Shown: piece by piece, positions 8,786-19,343 of the stretch
Numbering within the stretch: position 1 is the stretch's first letter
Layout: each line of letters begins with the position of its first letter
The notes under the pieces: model-generated
Database searches by the model: none
Seen by the model: only the letters and a program-made list of their open reading frames with translations
Told to the model about the DNA's origin: nothing
From: an uncultured Bacteroidales bacterium
GTDB lineage: Bacteria > Bacteroidota > Bacteroidia > Bacteroidales > JAFGXI01
Assembly: GCA_947311115.1 (NCBI GenBank)
Contig: CAMZKE010000015.1
Coordinates: forward strand, 1-50,022
Direction of reading: 5' to 3'
DNA: 50,022 bases
Made by a program: the position numbers and the translations under genes

Positions 8786-9607
8786 TTATTCCCAGTTTCC
8801 TGAGTTATTATTAGCTTCGGTTAACGAACCAACCTTAAGAGTATCGTAAATATCGAAAGGAGCAACATCAACAGCTTCAAAAACTTTTACCTTTACACCA
8901 CCGGTAGCAGTATCTCCTGTAATAATTGTACCGGCACCTAATTTAAATTCAATTTTATTGGTGTAAGGTATATATTTTAAAGAATCAATTGGGTAATTTT
9001 TAGGAAAAATAGAATCAAGTACAGCAACTTTAATAGTATCTCTAACCACAAATCCCATTTCAACAGCTCTTTCAGCCGTTAAAGTATCAGGCAGTTTACG
9101 TAAAATTATTCCAAGTTCAATAGCTTTTTGTTCTGTTAAAGTATCCTCGTTGTAGCTACCCATATTCCTCACAAGTAATAAAGAATCGTATTTTACAAAA
9201 TTTATTAATGAGTCAAAATTTCCTGTGAAATTTTTGTAGCGTTCTTTATATGCTACTTGAGCAGTTCTAATATCTTTTAATCTGGTTATTACTTTTGCAT
9301 ATCTTTTAGCTTTTTCTTTATTAAAAGCTATTGGTTTTGCAATTGAGTTGTAATCAACATAAGTAAATCCTACAATTAAAATTAATAAAACAGCTATAAT
9401 AGGAATTTTTAACTTTTTAATATTTGTTATCAATCCTACAGTAATTTTATCAGATAAATTTACAGCAGATTTTGACAATCCTACCATTCCGAACATATTA
9501 CCTACACCAACAAGCATTTTTAACAATCCAAAAAATACTGCAACAATCAAAGTAATAATTAATATTGCGTATGCAACATTTACCAATAAGCTTAATAAAA
9601 AGTCCAT
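8786..9607 (-). CDS. Conserved hypothetical membrane protein
   Basis: N-terminal TM segments then soluble domain with DTLTEQKAIELGIILRKLPDTLTAERAVEMGFVVRDTIKV repeats. Confidence 0.5.
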   Translation of the reverse strand: MDFLLSLLVNVAYAILIITLIVAVFFGLLKMLVGVGNMFGMVGLSKSAVNLSDKITVGLITNIKKLKIPIIAVLLILIVGFTYVDYNSIAKPIAFNKEKAKRYAKVITRLKDIRTAQVAYKERYKNFTGNFDSLINFVKYDSLLLVRNMGSYNEDTLTEQKAIELGIILRKLPDTLTAERAVEMGFVVRDTIKVAVLDSIFPKNYPIDSLKYIPYTNKIEFKLGAGTIITGDTATGGVKVKVFEAVDVAPFDIYDTLKVGSLTEANNNSGNWE

Positions 9608-9722
9608 TTTCTAAAATTTTTGTAAGTATGCAAATTTATAATAATTTCATAAATAATAATTCTTTATCTACAATTTTTTATCTTATTTTGAAAAATAATC
9701 GAAAATAAAACAAATTAAGGTA

Positions 9723-11135
9723 ATGTTGGAGGAGCATATTAAACAAAATATTTTACAAAATTTAGAATTTGAGCCAACATCAGACCAAAATAATTTTATA
9801 AATAAATTGTCAGAATTTATATTACCAACAAGTAAAACTTCTATTTTTTTACTTACCGGCTATGCAGGAACGGGAAAAACAACAGTAATAAGTGCATTTG
9901 TAAATACATTGAAAAAGTTTAAGCAAAAATCATTAATAATTACTCCAACAGGTAGAGCTGCAAAAGTTATTTCGGCATATTCTAAAAAACCTGCATACAC
10001 AATTCATAAAAAAATATATAGGCAAAAATCATCAAACGACGATTTTGGTAAGTTTTTATTAGGCGAAAATTTATATACAGATACAATGTTTATTGTTGAT
10101 GAAGCTTCAATGATATCAAATAATTCAGGAGGCTCAATTTTTGGCTCAGGCAGGTTGTTAGACGATTTAATAAAATTTGTTTTTTCTGGTGAAAGATGTA
10201 AATTAATAATTATTGGCGATGTTGCTCAACTTCCTCCGGTAAAATCTAATTTAAGCCCTGCATTAGATAAACAAGAGTTAGAAAGTTATGGTTTTGATGT
10301 TATACACGTAAATCTTACTCAAGTAGTAAGGCAAGCTCAACAATCGGGTATATTAAATAATGCCACAAATATACGTAGTAAAATTACGCTAAAAGAAACA
10401 GGCTTTCCTAAAATTGATGTTAATAATTATACCGATATTCATAAAGTTAGTGGAGAGAATTTAATTGAAGAAATAACTTCGTGTTATGATAATTTTGGGA
10501 GTGAAAATACTATTATCGTAACGCGTTCAAATAAGCGTGCCAACCTTTTTAATCAAGGTATAAGAAATTCTGTGTTATACCAAGAAGAAGAAATTTCTAC
10601 AGGCGATTATTTAATGATTGTAAAAAATAATTATTTTTGGTTAGAGCCTAATAAACGTACTGATTTTATTGCAAATGGCGATATTGTACGTATTACCAGA
10701 ATAGGAAAATATGAAGAACTTTATGGCTATAGATTTGCAAATATTGATGTACAATTTCTCGATTACCCCGAGCTTGAAATATCAACAAAAATAATTTTAG
10801 ATACCTTAAATATTGAAACAGCTTCGTTATCTAGCGAAGCAAATAAAGAGTTTTATTATAAAGTTGCAGAAGATTATGCTCATATAAAAAGCAAAAAGAA
10901 ACGCTTTGAAGAGATTAGAAAAAACCCTTATTTTAATGCCTTACAAGTTAAATTTGCTTACGCCGTAACTTGTCATAAAGCACAAGGTGGGCAATGGGAA
11001 AATGTTTTTATAGACCATGGGTATATTACTGATGATGATGCTAATACAGAGTTTCTACGATGGCTTTATACTGCATTTACTCGTGCTACTAAAAATTTAT
11101 ATTTGGTTAATTTTAAAAAAGAATTTTTCGAATAG
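9723..11135 (+). CDS. RecD/UvrD-like SF1 DNA helicase, AAA_30 type
   Basis: Walker A LLTGYAGTGKTTVISA; FIVDEASMIS; IIIGDVAQLPPV; C-terminal VTCHKAQGGQWENVFID, LYTAFTRATKNLYLV. Confidence 0.92.
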   Translation: MLEEHIKQNILQNLEFEPTSDQNNFINKLSEFILPTSKTSIFLLTGYAGTGKTTVISAFVNTLKKFKQKSLIITPTGRAAKVISAYSKKPAYTIHKKIYRQKSSNDDFGKFLLGENLYTDTMFIVDEASMISNNSGGSIFGSGRLLDDLIKFVFSGERCKLIIIGDVAQLPPVKSNLSPALDKQELESYGFDVIHVNLTQVVRQAQQSGILNNATNIRSKITLKETGFPKIDVNNYTDIHKVSGENLIEEITSCYDNFGSENTIIVTRSNKRANLFNQGIRNSVLYQEEEISTGDYLMIVKNNYFWLEPNKRTDFIANGDIVRITRIGKYEELYGYRFANIDVQFLDYPELEISTKIILDTLNIETASLSSEANKEFYYKVAEDYAHIKSKKKRFEEIRKNPYFNALQVKFAYAVTCHKAQGGQWENVFIDHGYITDDDANTEFLRWLYTAFTRATKNLYLVNFKKEFFE

Positions 11136-11155
11136 ATTCTATTATCATGAGTGTG

Positions 11156-12706
11156 TTATATTTTGATGCCAATAATTAAAATATCGTCAATTTGCTCAAA
11201 ATTTCCTTTCCATTCATTATGATAACTATCTAATAACTCTTTCTGTTGAGTCATAGTTTTATCTTTATTAGTAATTAAAAGCTCTTTTAAAGCTTTGGTT
11301 TTTAGCCTTTTTCCTTTTTTTCCACCAAATTGATCGGCATAGCCATCAGAAAACATATATAAAATATCCCCTTTGCTAAGTTTAAATTTATAAGAACTAA
11401 ATGTTTTCATTTTACTATAAATAGAAATAGGCATTTTGTCGGGTTTTATTTCGTAAAAACCTTCTAAACCTAACAGGTTGTCAAAATCTGTTAGGTTTCG
11501 TTTATCATTTGTAATTACATAAAGAGGGTTATTTGCTCCCGAAAATTGTAGTGTATTAGTCTCGTGGTCAACAGATATTATTGCCATATCCATACCGTCA
11601 TTTTGTTCACCTAGTTCTCCTTTTTGTTTTAATGAATGTATAATTTCTTTTCTTAAAACAGATAAAATTTCAGATGTATCAGTAATTAATTCTTTTTCAA
11701 CAATATCTCTTAACATTGAAGAGCCAAGCATACTCATAAATGCACCCGGAACGCCATGTCCTGTACAATCTACAGCAGCAACAATAGTTTTATTATTTAC
11801 ATTTGCCCACCAATAAAAATCTCCTGACACTTTATCTTTAGGTTTATATAAAATAAAATAGTCTGAAAAATATTTATTCAATAAATCATCTGTTGGTAAA
11901 ATTGCTTCTTGAAGTTTTGTTGCATAATTTATACTTTGGTTCACTTCTTCATGTTTTATTTCAAGCTGTTTTTTTGTTTTGTTTAATTCATCTCTTTGTG
12001 TAGTAATTTCCTCTATCAACTGTTTTAATTCCTCATTGTTTTCTGATAATACATTTTTTTGCCTATTAATTAATAGTTGCTGTATAAATGTTTTACGCGT
12101 ATATATTTCAATTAAATAATTACCAATAATAAGCGATAATGCAATTGTTATTAGAAAGAACATATTACTGTATAAATCTAATTGTGTAAGATTTTGTATA
12201 AATTTAGCAACAATAAAATAAGATACTATTGTAATAGTATAATTGAAAATCATATATACTACTCGTATTCTCATAGCTATGGCAGCAGTCATAATTAATG
12301 TAATTCCGACGTAATAATGGTTAAATGAGTATTCTTGAATTGTACTTGTATATAAAAGTAATATTACAGCAATATTTATTAATAAGTTGATGAATGTTGA
12401 AATATATTGGAAATTAGTGATAAAGAATTTATTCTTCTTTACAAAAATAAACCCAATAACACTAGGTAAAACAACCATAAAAAAACGTAATATCCATTTT
12501 GTTTTATATGTTTGTGGAGAGCTATAATAATCGAAAGCAAAATATGGAAAAGCGATAATAACTATTATAAATAATGTAAACTTAAAAATAGATATTGCTT
12601 CTTTATTATAATGATAAGAAAAATCTTTATTTTGATTTTTATCTAAATACGGAAGTTTAACGTATTTAATAAAAGATAATATACCCGTATATAATTTAGA
12701 TGTCAT
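11156..12706 (-). CDS. Membrane-bound SpoIIE-type PP2C serine phosphatase
   Basis: N-terminal TM region, coiled coil, then LYKPKDKVSGDFYWW...AAVDCTGHGVPGAFMSMLG...LQFSGANNPLYVI. Confidence 0.9.
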   Translation of the reverse strand: MTSKLYTGILSFIKYVKLPYLDKNQNKDFSYHYNKEAISIFKFTLFIIVIIAFPYFAFDYYSSPQTYKTKWILRFFMVVLPSVIGFIFVKKNKFFITNFQYISTFINLLINIAVILLLYTSTIQEYSFNHYYVGITLIMTAAIAMRIRVVYMIFNYTITIVSYFIVAKFIQNLTQLDLYSNMFFLITIALSLIIGNYLIEIYTRKTFIQQLLINRQKNVLSENNEELKQLIEEITTQRDELNKTKKQLEIKHEEVNQSINYATKLQEAILPTDDLLNKYFSDYFILYKPKDKVSGDFYWWANVNNKTIVAAVDCTGHGVPGAFMSMLGSSMLRDIVEKELITDTSEILSVLRKEIIHSLKQKGELGEQNDGMDMAIISVDHETNTLQFSGANNPLYVITNDKRNLTDFDNLLGLEGFYEIKPDKMPISIYSKMKTFSSYKFKLSKGDILYMFSDGYADQFGGKKGKRLKTKALKELLITNKDKTMTQQKELLDSYHNEWKGNFEQIDDILIIGIKI

Positions 12707-12890
12707 TATTATAAGCTAGCTTATTATTTATTGTTATATTTATTTAGGTATTAAATATAGAGATAATTGTCTTGTTTTCAAACTTTATTTATTACCGTAC
12801 ATTTTTATTATGTAATTTTCAAAATTTTATGACGTTTGTTTGATTAGTATAATATCACTAAATTGCAAGCAATTATAAAAACAAAATACA

Positions 12891-15083
12891 ATGAAAAAAA
12901 TTACATTTAGTATTATTATCTATTTATTAGTATTTGCGGGTGTTAATAAAATATTTTCACAAGTTAGTATTGGAGGAACTCCTGCTAGTTTTTCAAGAAA
13001 TATTGATTTATCAAGCATAGACAAGGTATATTTACAAGCACCAAGTTTATCTGAAATGGAAAAACAAGACGATTTTTCTGAAAAAAATGGAATAGAAAAA
13101 AGAATAGGTGTATCTGTTACAGCAGAGCTTTCGCCAAAAAATTCAGGTACATGGACAGAATTGAATAATGGTAGTAAAATTTGGCAATTAGAAATAATAT
13201 CGAAAGGAGCAAAAGCAATAGGTTTATACTATGATAAGTTTGAAATACCACGCGGAGGAAAGTTATTTATTTATTCTGAGGATAAAAAGCAATTACTTGG
13301 AGCATATACAAATATAAATAACCCTAAAAAACAAGAGTTTGCAACTGAATTTATTTATGGTGATAAGTTAATTCTAGAATATAATCAACCTGCTTTTGTT
13401 AAGCAAGAATTAAATATTTATATTGGTGAAATATCATATATTTATCGTGGAGTGGCAGGTTTTGATAAAAATACTAATTGGACAGAGCCTTCTGACGATT
13501 GCGAAGTAAATATAAATTGTACACCTGTTGGCGATAATTGGCAAGATGAGAAACGTGGTATTGCACGAATAGTTTTAAAAAATGGTTCTGATTATTTCTA
13601 TTGTACAGGAACACTTATAAATAATACAAATCAAGATTGTACGCCATATTTTTTAACAGCCTATCATTGTGGTGGCGATGCTTCTGCCGAAGACCATAAC
13701 CAATGGATGTTTTATTTTAATTATGAATCAAACAACTGTACAACTCCTTCAAACGAGCCAAGTTCTAATTCAATAACAGGCTGTACCGTTAAAACTACAA
13801 GCGATATTAGCGGAGGTACCGATTTACAACTTTTAGAATTAAACACAACACCTCCTCAAGGATATAACCCGTACTATAATGGATGGGATAGAAGTACATC
13901 AGCATCACCCTCAGGTGTAGGAATACATCATCCGGCAGGAAGTATAAAAAAGATTTCTACATACACCTCAAGTTTGCAAACAGGTACATATTCAGGTGCA
14001 GCAACAAATGTACATTGGAAAGTTAATTGGAGTTCAAACTCAAATGGTTGGGGCGTAACCGAAGGTGGTTCGTCCGGTTCACCAATATTTAATAATAGCG
14101 GATTAGTGGTAGGTACATTAACAGGTGGTTTAGCTTCGTGTAGTGCTCAAAATGACCCAGATTATTATGGAAAAATGGACAAACATTGGGCTTATGGAAA
14201 TCTTGAGACATATCTTGATCCTGCAAATACAGGTGTAACAAGTTTACAAGGAACAAATGTACCTTGTGGTAGTTCAACCGAAACTTGTGATACACTCGAT
14301 GTATTTGGTTTAACCACTTCTAACACTGCTATATATACTGTATCCGATAATAATGGAGGAGGTTATGTTACAGGTACAAATGGTTATGGAGATACTCAAA
14401 AAGCTAATTTTTATAGTGCATCATTAAGCTCAAATAATTTTTTAACAAGAGCAATATTTTTCTTCTACAAAGCTACATCAGGCACTAATCCTAATATTAC
14501 ATTTACTGCATATAATAGCAATTCAGGTACTCCAGGGAGTGTAATTACAAGTAAAACAGTTTCTTTATCAGATATTGTTAATGCAGTTGATAATTTTGCA
14601 GGAAGGTATGTTGTTGATTTTGTTAATACTCAAGTAAGTGGTGATTTCTTTATTGGTTTTTCTTGTGGATTAAATATGGCTAATGGCGATACTATTGCTG
14701 TAATTTCAACGCAAGATGGTGAAGTAGGAGCTGATATTTCTTGGGAAGAATACAATGGCAGTTGGGGTAAATTATCAGATTCTTGGAATATGAATTTAGC
14801 ACTTGCTATTTTCCCTGTAATGTGTCCTGATGCAAACTATGTTGATATAGTTGAAAACGAAAATAATGTATTTATATACCCAAACCCAACAAATAGTATT
14901 ATTAATATTAGTGGAATTAATAACTTTGAACAGTTGCAAATTTATGATATGCAAGGTAAACTTGTGAAAAATATTAATAATTATACAAATACAATAAATG
15001 TTAAAGGTTTATTAACTGGAAATTATATAATTAAAATTATTTCTGACAAAACTGTTATAACTAAAAAGCTTATAATTAAATAA
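12891..15083 (+). CDS. Secreted trypsin-like/lysyl-endopeptidase-like serine protease with T9SS type A sorting domain
   Basis: Triad context FLTAYHCGGDA, GTDLQLLEL, EGGSSGSPIFN; C-terminal YPNPTNSIINISG...NYIIKIISDKTVITKKLIIK. Confidence 0.88.
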   Translation: MKKITFSIIIYLLVFAGVNKIFSQVSIGGTPASFSRNIDLSSIDKVYLQAPSLSEMEKQDDFSEKNGIEKRIGVSVTAELSPKNSGTWTELNNGSKIWQLEIISKGAKAIGLYYDKFEIPRGGKLFIYSEDKKQLLGAYTNINNPKKQEFATEFIYGDKLILEYNQPAFVKQELNIYIGEISYIYRGVAGFDKNTNWTEPSDDCEVNINCTPVGDNWQDEKRGIARIVLKNGSDYFYCTGTLINNTNQDCTPYFLTAYHCGGDASAEDHNQWMFYFNYESNNCTTPSNEPSSNSITGCTVKTTSDISGGTDLQLLELNTTPPQGYNPYYNGWDRSTSASPSGVGIHHPAGSIKKISTYTSSLQTGTYSGAATNVHWKVNWSSNSNGWGVTEGGSSGSPIFNNSGLVVGTLTGGLASCSAQNDPDYYGKMDKHWAYGNLETYLDPANTGVTSLQGTNVPCGSSTETCDTLDVFGLTTSNTAIYTVSDNNGGGYVTGTNGYGDTQKANFYSASLSSNNFLTRAIFFFYKATSGTNPNITFTAYNSNSGTPGSVITSKTVSLSDIVNAVDNFAGRYVVDFVNTQVSGDFFIGFSCGLNMANGDTIAVISTQDGEVGADISWEEYNGSWGKLSDSWNMNLALAIFPVMCPDANYVDIVENENNVFIYPNPTNSIINISGINNFEQLQIYDMQGKLVKNINNYTNTINVKGLLTGNYIIKIISDKTVITKKLIIK

Positions 15084-15095
15084 TTATAAGCTTTT
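15064..15095 (+). terminator. Rho-independent-like hairpin overlapping the protease stop codon
   Basis: Perfect 15-bp arms AAAAGCTTATAATTA-aa-TAATTATAAGCTTTT. Confidence 0.65.
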
Positions 15096-15138
15096 GTGAA
15101 GTGTCTATATAAGTCTTACCCGAATTATTCGTATAGTG

Positions 15139-15195
15139 AACCCGCATTATTCATATACACACCCTGTCTAAAAAAACGTATGAATAATGCGAGTT
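15139..15195. repeat. MITE-like family 1, short copy (57 bp)
   Basis: AACCCGCATTATTCAT ... ATGAATAATGCGAGTT inverted ends. Confidence 0.75.
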
Positions 15196-15222
15196 AAATT
15201 ATCGGAACTGTTTTTTTGAATT

Positions 15223-17736
15223 TTATTTTGAATTTTCTAGTTTTTCGATTCGTTTTAGAAGTTCTTTATTTTGTTTAATTAGCATCTTAATTTCTTCGTC
15301 TTGTTTTATATTATCCTTTTTTAGTATATCAATATTAGCAATATTAGCTTTTAATTTCAAATTTTCTTTTTTTATAGCGTTAATATTTTTATTTAAACTA
15401 ATAATTTGCATTTGTTGATTTTCAACAGCTTCAAGTGTTTCAAAACCCATACGAGTCATATTAATACCGCCTTTTTCTTTTTTTGCAGATGTTAACCAAG
15501 GTAAGTGCTTATGTTTCTTTATAAATTTTTCAATACTAGGAATATCAAAATCTTTATTATAATTTTTATTGAAAACAAAATCAGGTTTATCGTAAATTGT
15601 TGGAGCTCCAATACCACCATAATAAATATCACCGGTAATTCGAGCATCGCCATCAACTGTTAACAATTTATCCGGTGTATTTGTATTTATTCCTACATAT
15701 CCACTTTTTAAAACAGTAAAAGCATTATGGGGTGTTAATATATTTCCGTCTGCAATAACAAATAAATCACTATTAATGTCAGTTGAATTTACAGGGGAAA
15801 ATACTTCGTTATAAGAACCTATAACAAACGAGCCGGCTGATGTAGCATTTGTGCCTATCCCAAATGAAGCTGTTCCATTACCTTGAGCATGAGTGCTAAT
15901 GCCTAAAGCAACAGATGCTTGGCCATCAGCAACAGTTGTTTCTCCAATAGCTAATGATGAGTTGCCGTTAGCAATTGTATTTGAACCCATTGCTATAGAT
16001 GAACTTCCAAATGCATTAGTTTGATGCCCCATACTAAAAGAAGCATCTCCTTGAGATAAAGTTATATAACCCATTGATACAGCAAATATTCCGGAAGCTT
16101 TTGTATGATAACCCATTGCAATAGCATCGTGATTTGTAGCATAACAAGAATCACCCATTGCTATTGAATGATACGAAGTAGCATGAGATAAATGTCCCAT
16201 TGCAATTGAAGCCTCGCCTGTTGCTTGTGTTTCTGTACCCATTGCGGTAGCATGGTCGCCCGATGCTAAAGTTGAAGAACCTAAAGCCAACGACGCAATT
16301 CCTGTTGCTTGTGTAGAATCGCCCATTGCAACAGATGTAAGTCCTGATGAAATTGTTTTGTAACCCATTGCAACACTCAAAGTGTCTTGTGCTTGAGTAT
16401 ATGCTCCTAATGCTAAAGATGCCACACCACTTGCTTTATTGTAAAAACCTAAAGCCATTGCTGATTCTGCACTTGCTGTATCGCCTTGCCCTAATACAAA
16501 AGAACCTTTTGCCAGAGCAGCAGATTCATGTCCAAAAGCATAAGTATTTGTGTCGGTGGCAATAACATGAGAACCAAAAGCGTAAGAATTTAAACCACTT
16601 GCAACAGAGCTATCACCTATTGATGTTGAGTTAAAGCCACGTGCAGTAGCTTTATAACCCATTGCTTGAGAAAAATCTCCTATACTCTTACTTTCAAAAC
16701 CTGTTGCCCAAGAATTTAGACCTACACTATCAGCACTTTCTATTATTACTCTACCTGTTAAAAATGCTTCTTTTAAAGGATACCATACCATACGTGCCTC
16801 TGATGGATTAATAACATAAGCTGTATCAGCAGCATAAATATTCATATAATTATCTGGTAAAGTTTTATCTAAGCGGTAACCACCTATTGCAAAGCCACCT
16901 TTATCGTTATTTGCTTTGTTGGTATTTTCTTCTTTAATATAAATGCGCACACTATCAGGTGTAACACGCATATACTCGTTTGTTACAGATTTATCCAACC
17001 TATAACCACCTATTGCAAAACCACCTTTATCGTTATTTGCATACATTCCATTATCATCTCTAACATAAACTCTAACACCACCATCATAAACTGCAAAAAT
17101 TGTTTGTCCGTCTTTGTTTTTTACTTCAAATAAAGGCAAAGTGTCGCTTACTGCACTGTCGCCCTGAACAACTAATTTACCCATTGGGTCTTCAATACCT
17201 ACTCCAACATTTTTTACATTTGTGTTATAAATATCGTCGCCATGAGCTGCCCACTTACTTGTATAGTTGCCTAGATAAACCTGTCCGCCATCGGTTAAAT
17301 AAAGCGTATCGTTACTAAAATTAAGTATCTGTTTATTTTGAATATCTTTTGCTAATAATGCAAAAGGTACAGATTTTAGTTGCGAGGTTCCTAAATCGGC
17401 ATAATTTGTACTGCCTGTTACATCAACTTCAAGTTTTATAAAGTATGGTCCGTTTATCCAATTTATATCTGAAAAAACATCAGATGTAGTTCCTTCACCA
17501 ATATTTAAATTTATTAAACCATATTGGTTTGTTGTTGGTGTAAAAGTTTCGGAATAAATATTTGTACCTGTTTGGCTTCCTTGCAAAATACTAATTTGCA
17601 CGCCAACAGGTTGGTTTGCCAATACATTACCTGAGCCATCTCTAACTACGGCTTGGTATTTAAAACTCTCGGGGGTCTGTGCAAATATGCTTATATTAAG
17701 TATAAGTGCAATAATAATTAATAGTGTTTTTTTCAT
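15223..17736 (-). CDS. Secreted protein with YadA/Hep_Hag-type head repeats and C-terminal coiled coil
   Basis: Signal MKKTLLIIIALILNISIFAQ; many repeats of the S.AMG..(T/S).ATG.AS.ALG type; GVNT/GINTNTPDKLLTVDGDARITG; coiled-coil end. Confidence 0.8.
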   Translation of the reverse strand: MKKTLLIIIALILNISIFAQTPESFKYQAVVRDGSGNVLANQPVGVQISILQGSQTGTNIYSETFTPTTNQYGLINLNIGEGTTSDVFSDINWINGPYFIKLEVDVTGSTNYADLGTSQLKSVPFALLAKDIQNKQILNFSNDTLYLTDGGQVYLGNYTSKWAAHGDDIYNTNVKNVGVGIEDPMGKLVVQGDSAVSDTLPLFEVKNKDGQTIFAVYDGGVRVYVRDDNGMYANNDKGGFAIGGYRLDKSVTNEYMRVTPDSVRIYIKEENTNKANNDKGGFAIGGYRLDKTLPDNYMNIYAADTAYVINPSEARMVWYPLKEAFLTGRVIIESADSVGLNSWATGFESKSIGDFSQAMGYKATARGFNSTSIGDSSVASGLNSYAFGSHVIATDTNTYAFGHESAALAKGSFVLGQGDTASAESAMALGFYNKASGVASLALGAYTQAQDTLSVAMGYKTISSGLTSVAMGDSTQATGIASLALGSSTLASGDHATAMGTETQATGEASIAMGHLSHATSYHSIAMGDSCYATNHDAIAMGYHTKASGIFAVSMGYITLSQGDASFSMGHQTNAFGSSSIAMGSNTIANGNSSLAIGETTVADGQASVALGISTHAQGNGTASFGIGTNATSAGSFVIGSYNEVFSPVNSTDINSDLFVIADGNILTPHNAFTVLKSGYVGINTNTPDKLLTVDGDARITGDIYYGGIGAPTIYDKPDFVFNKNYNKDFDIPSIEKFIKKHKHLPWLTSAKKEKGGINMTRMGFETLEAVENQQMQIISLNKNINAIKKENLKLKANIANIDILKKDNIKQDEEIKMLIKQNKELLKRIEKLENSK

Positions 17737-17800
17737 GATATATTTTGTTTTAAACAAAGTTAATTTATTAATCACTAATTACAAAGTAAAGTGCTTAAAA

Positions 17801-18535
17801 TTACAATATTATACCGTTAGTTACGGAATTAATTTCTGTGTTTAACAGCAGTTTTTCATTTCTATATTTTAAAAGTAGCTGAGCAATTGCTAACACATCT
17901 TTCTCACAATATTTAACAATTCTAGCTAAGTCATTTTCTTGATAATAAACTTTATAAACCTGACTGCCGTCAATATCATCTTTTGGTGTTGGAATATTAA
18001 AAATTGTAGTAAGTAAATCTAACGATGTGTACGACTTATAATCGCCAAACTTCCACATTTCCATTGTATCTAAATGCTTAACTTCCCATGGTTTTAAACC
18101 AGAAATATTAAGTATTTTAGGTAACTTTATGCCATTAAGCAACATTCTGCGAGCAATATATGGATAATCGAATTCCTTGCCATTATGAGCACATAAATAA
18201 TATTTATCTTTATTATAATGAGTATTTAACATTTCGGCAAAGGCTAAAAGTAATTCTTTTTCATCATCACCAAAAAACGATTTTAATCTAAATTCTTTTG
18301 TTCCATCTTTTTCACTAATAAAACCTGTTGAAATACAAACAATTTTTCCAAATTCAGCATAAATTCCGGCTTTACTATATATATCTTCTGATGTTTCATT
18401 ATCAGAAATTAATCGAGATGCTTTTTTTGTCCACAATTGTTTTTCTTTTTCAGATAACATTTCAAATTTAGGATATAATGGTACGGTTTCAATATCTAAA
18501 AATAGTATTTCGTTTAAATTTAGTTTATAGAACAT
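17801..18535 (-). CDS. PolB-like 3'-5' exonuclease
   Basis: ILFLDIETVPLYPKF (DxE), LCAHNGKEFDYPYIARRML, YCEKDVLAIAQLLLKY. Confidence 0.85.
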   Translation of the reverse strand: MFYKLNLNEILFLDIETVPLYPKFEMLSEKEKQLWTKKASRLISDNETSEDIYSKAGIYAEFGKIVCISTGFISEKDGTKEFRLKSFFGDDEKELLLAFAEMLNTHYNKDKYYLCAHNGKEFDYPYIARRMLLNGIKLPKILNISGLKPWEVKHLDTMEMWKFGDYKSYTSLDLLTTIFNIPTPKDDIDGSQVYKVYYQENDLARIVKYCEKDVLAIAQLLLKYRNEKLLLNTEINSVTNGIIL

Positions 18536-18550
18536 TTGGGTTTGTTTTAG

Positions 18551-19156
18551 TTATAAATTTTGCTTTATATGACTTTTTACTATATCAATTGCAACTTTGT
18601 TTTTTCCTCCTTGAGGAATAATTATATCGGCATATCGTTTACTAGGTTCAATAAATTGCAGATGCATTGGTTTAATTGTTTCGTGATATCTGTCCATAAT
18701 TACATCGACACCCCAGCCACGTTCAGTTATATCTCTGTTTATCACTCTTATAAGTCTATCGTCGGCATCAGCACTTACAAATATTTTTATATCAAATAAA
18801 TTTCTTAATTGTAAATTTGTTAGTACAAGAATTCCTTCTACAATTACCACTTTTTTAGGTGTAACAGTATTGGTTTCTTTAAGCCTTGTACAAGTTTTAT
18901 AGGAGTATGTTGGTTCTTCAATATTTTTTCCTTTTATTAAATCGAACAAATGTTTCGTAAGTAAATCAAACTCAATAGAATCAGGGTGGTCGAAATTAAT
19001 TTTTTTTCTATCTTCCATAGATAGATGTGAATTATCTCTATAGTAAGAATCTTGTGTTAAAACAGCTACTTCACCTTTTGGTAAACTTTCTATAATTTTT
19101 CTTACAACTGTTGTTTTTCCAGAGCCTGTTCCTCCTGCAATACCTATTACTAACAT
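18551..19156 (-). CDS. udk: Uridine kinase
   Basis: IGIAGGTGSGKTTVVRKI; DSYYRD; NFDHPDSIEFDLL; ITERGWGVDVIMDRYHETIKPMHLQFIEPSKRYADIIIPQGG. Confidence 0.96.
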   Translation of the reverse strand: MLVIGIAGGTGSGKTTVVRKIIESLPKGEVAVLTQDSYYRDNSHLSMEDRKKINFDHPDSIEFDLLTKHLFDLIKGKNIEEPTYSYKTCTRLKETNTVTPKKVVIVEGILVLTNLQLRNLFDIKIFVSADADDRLIRVINRDITERGWGVDVIMDRYHETIKPMHLQFIEPSKRYADIIIPQGGKNKVAIDIVKSHIKQNL

Positions 19157-19343
19157 TTTTATCTATTTTTTTAATTTACACTCTACTTAGAATGTTTAAA
19201 ATATAAAAACACCATTTTAGTTAAAAGCGAAAAAGGAATTTTTATTTTCTATAAAATTATGAATAATGTTTTAATGTTGCAATTTTTATCTTTTAAAGTA
19301 AATAAAAAATTAATGTAAAGAAGTGATAATCAACAACAATACA

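Noticed and set aside
16347-17318. 72-aa plus-strand ORFs inside the adhesin-like gene
   Set aside because: They are frame shadows of the repetitive coding sequence on the other strand.
15223-17775. Classical trimeric autotransporter (type Vc) call
   Set aside because: Head repeats are present but no C-terminal YadA membrane anchor is visible.
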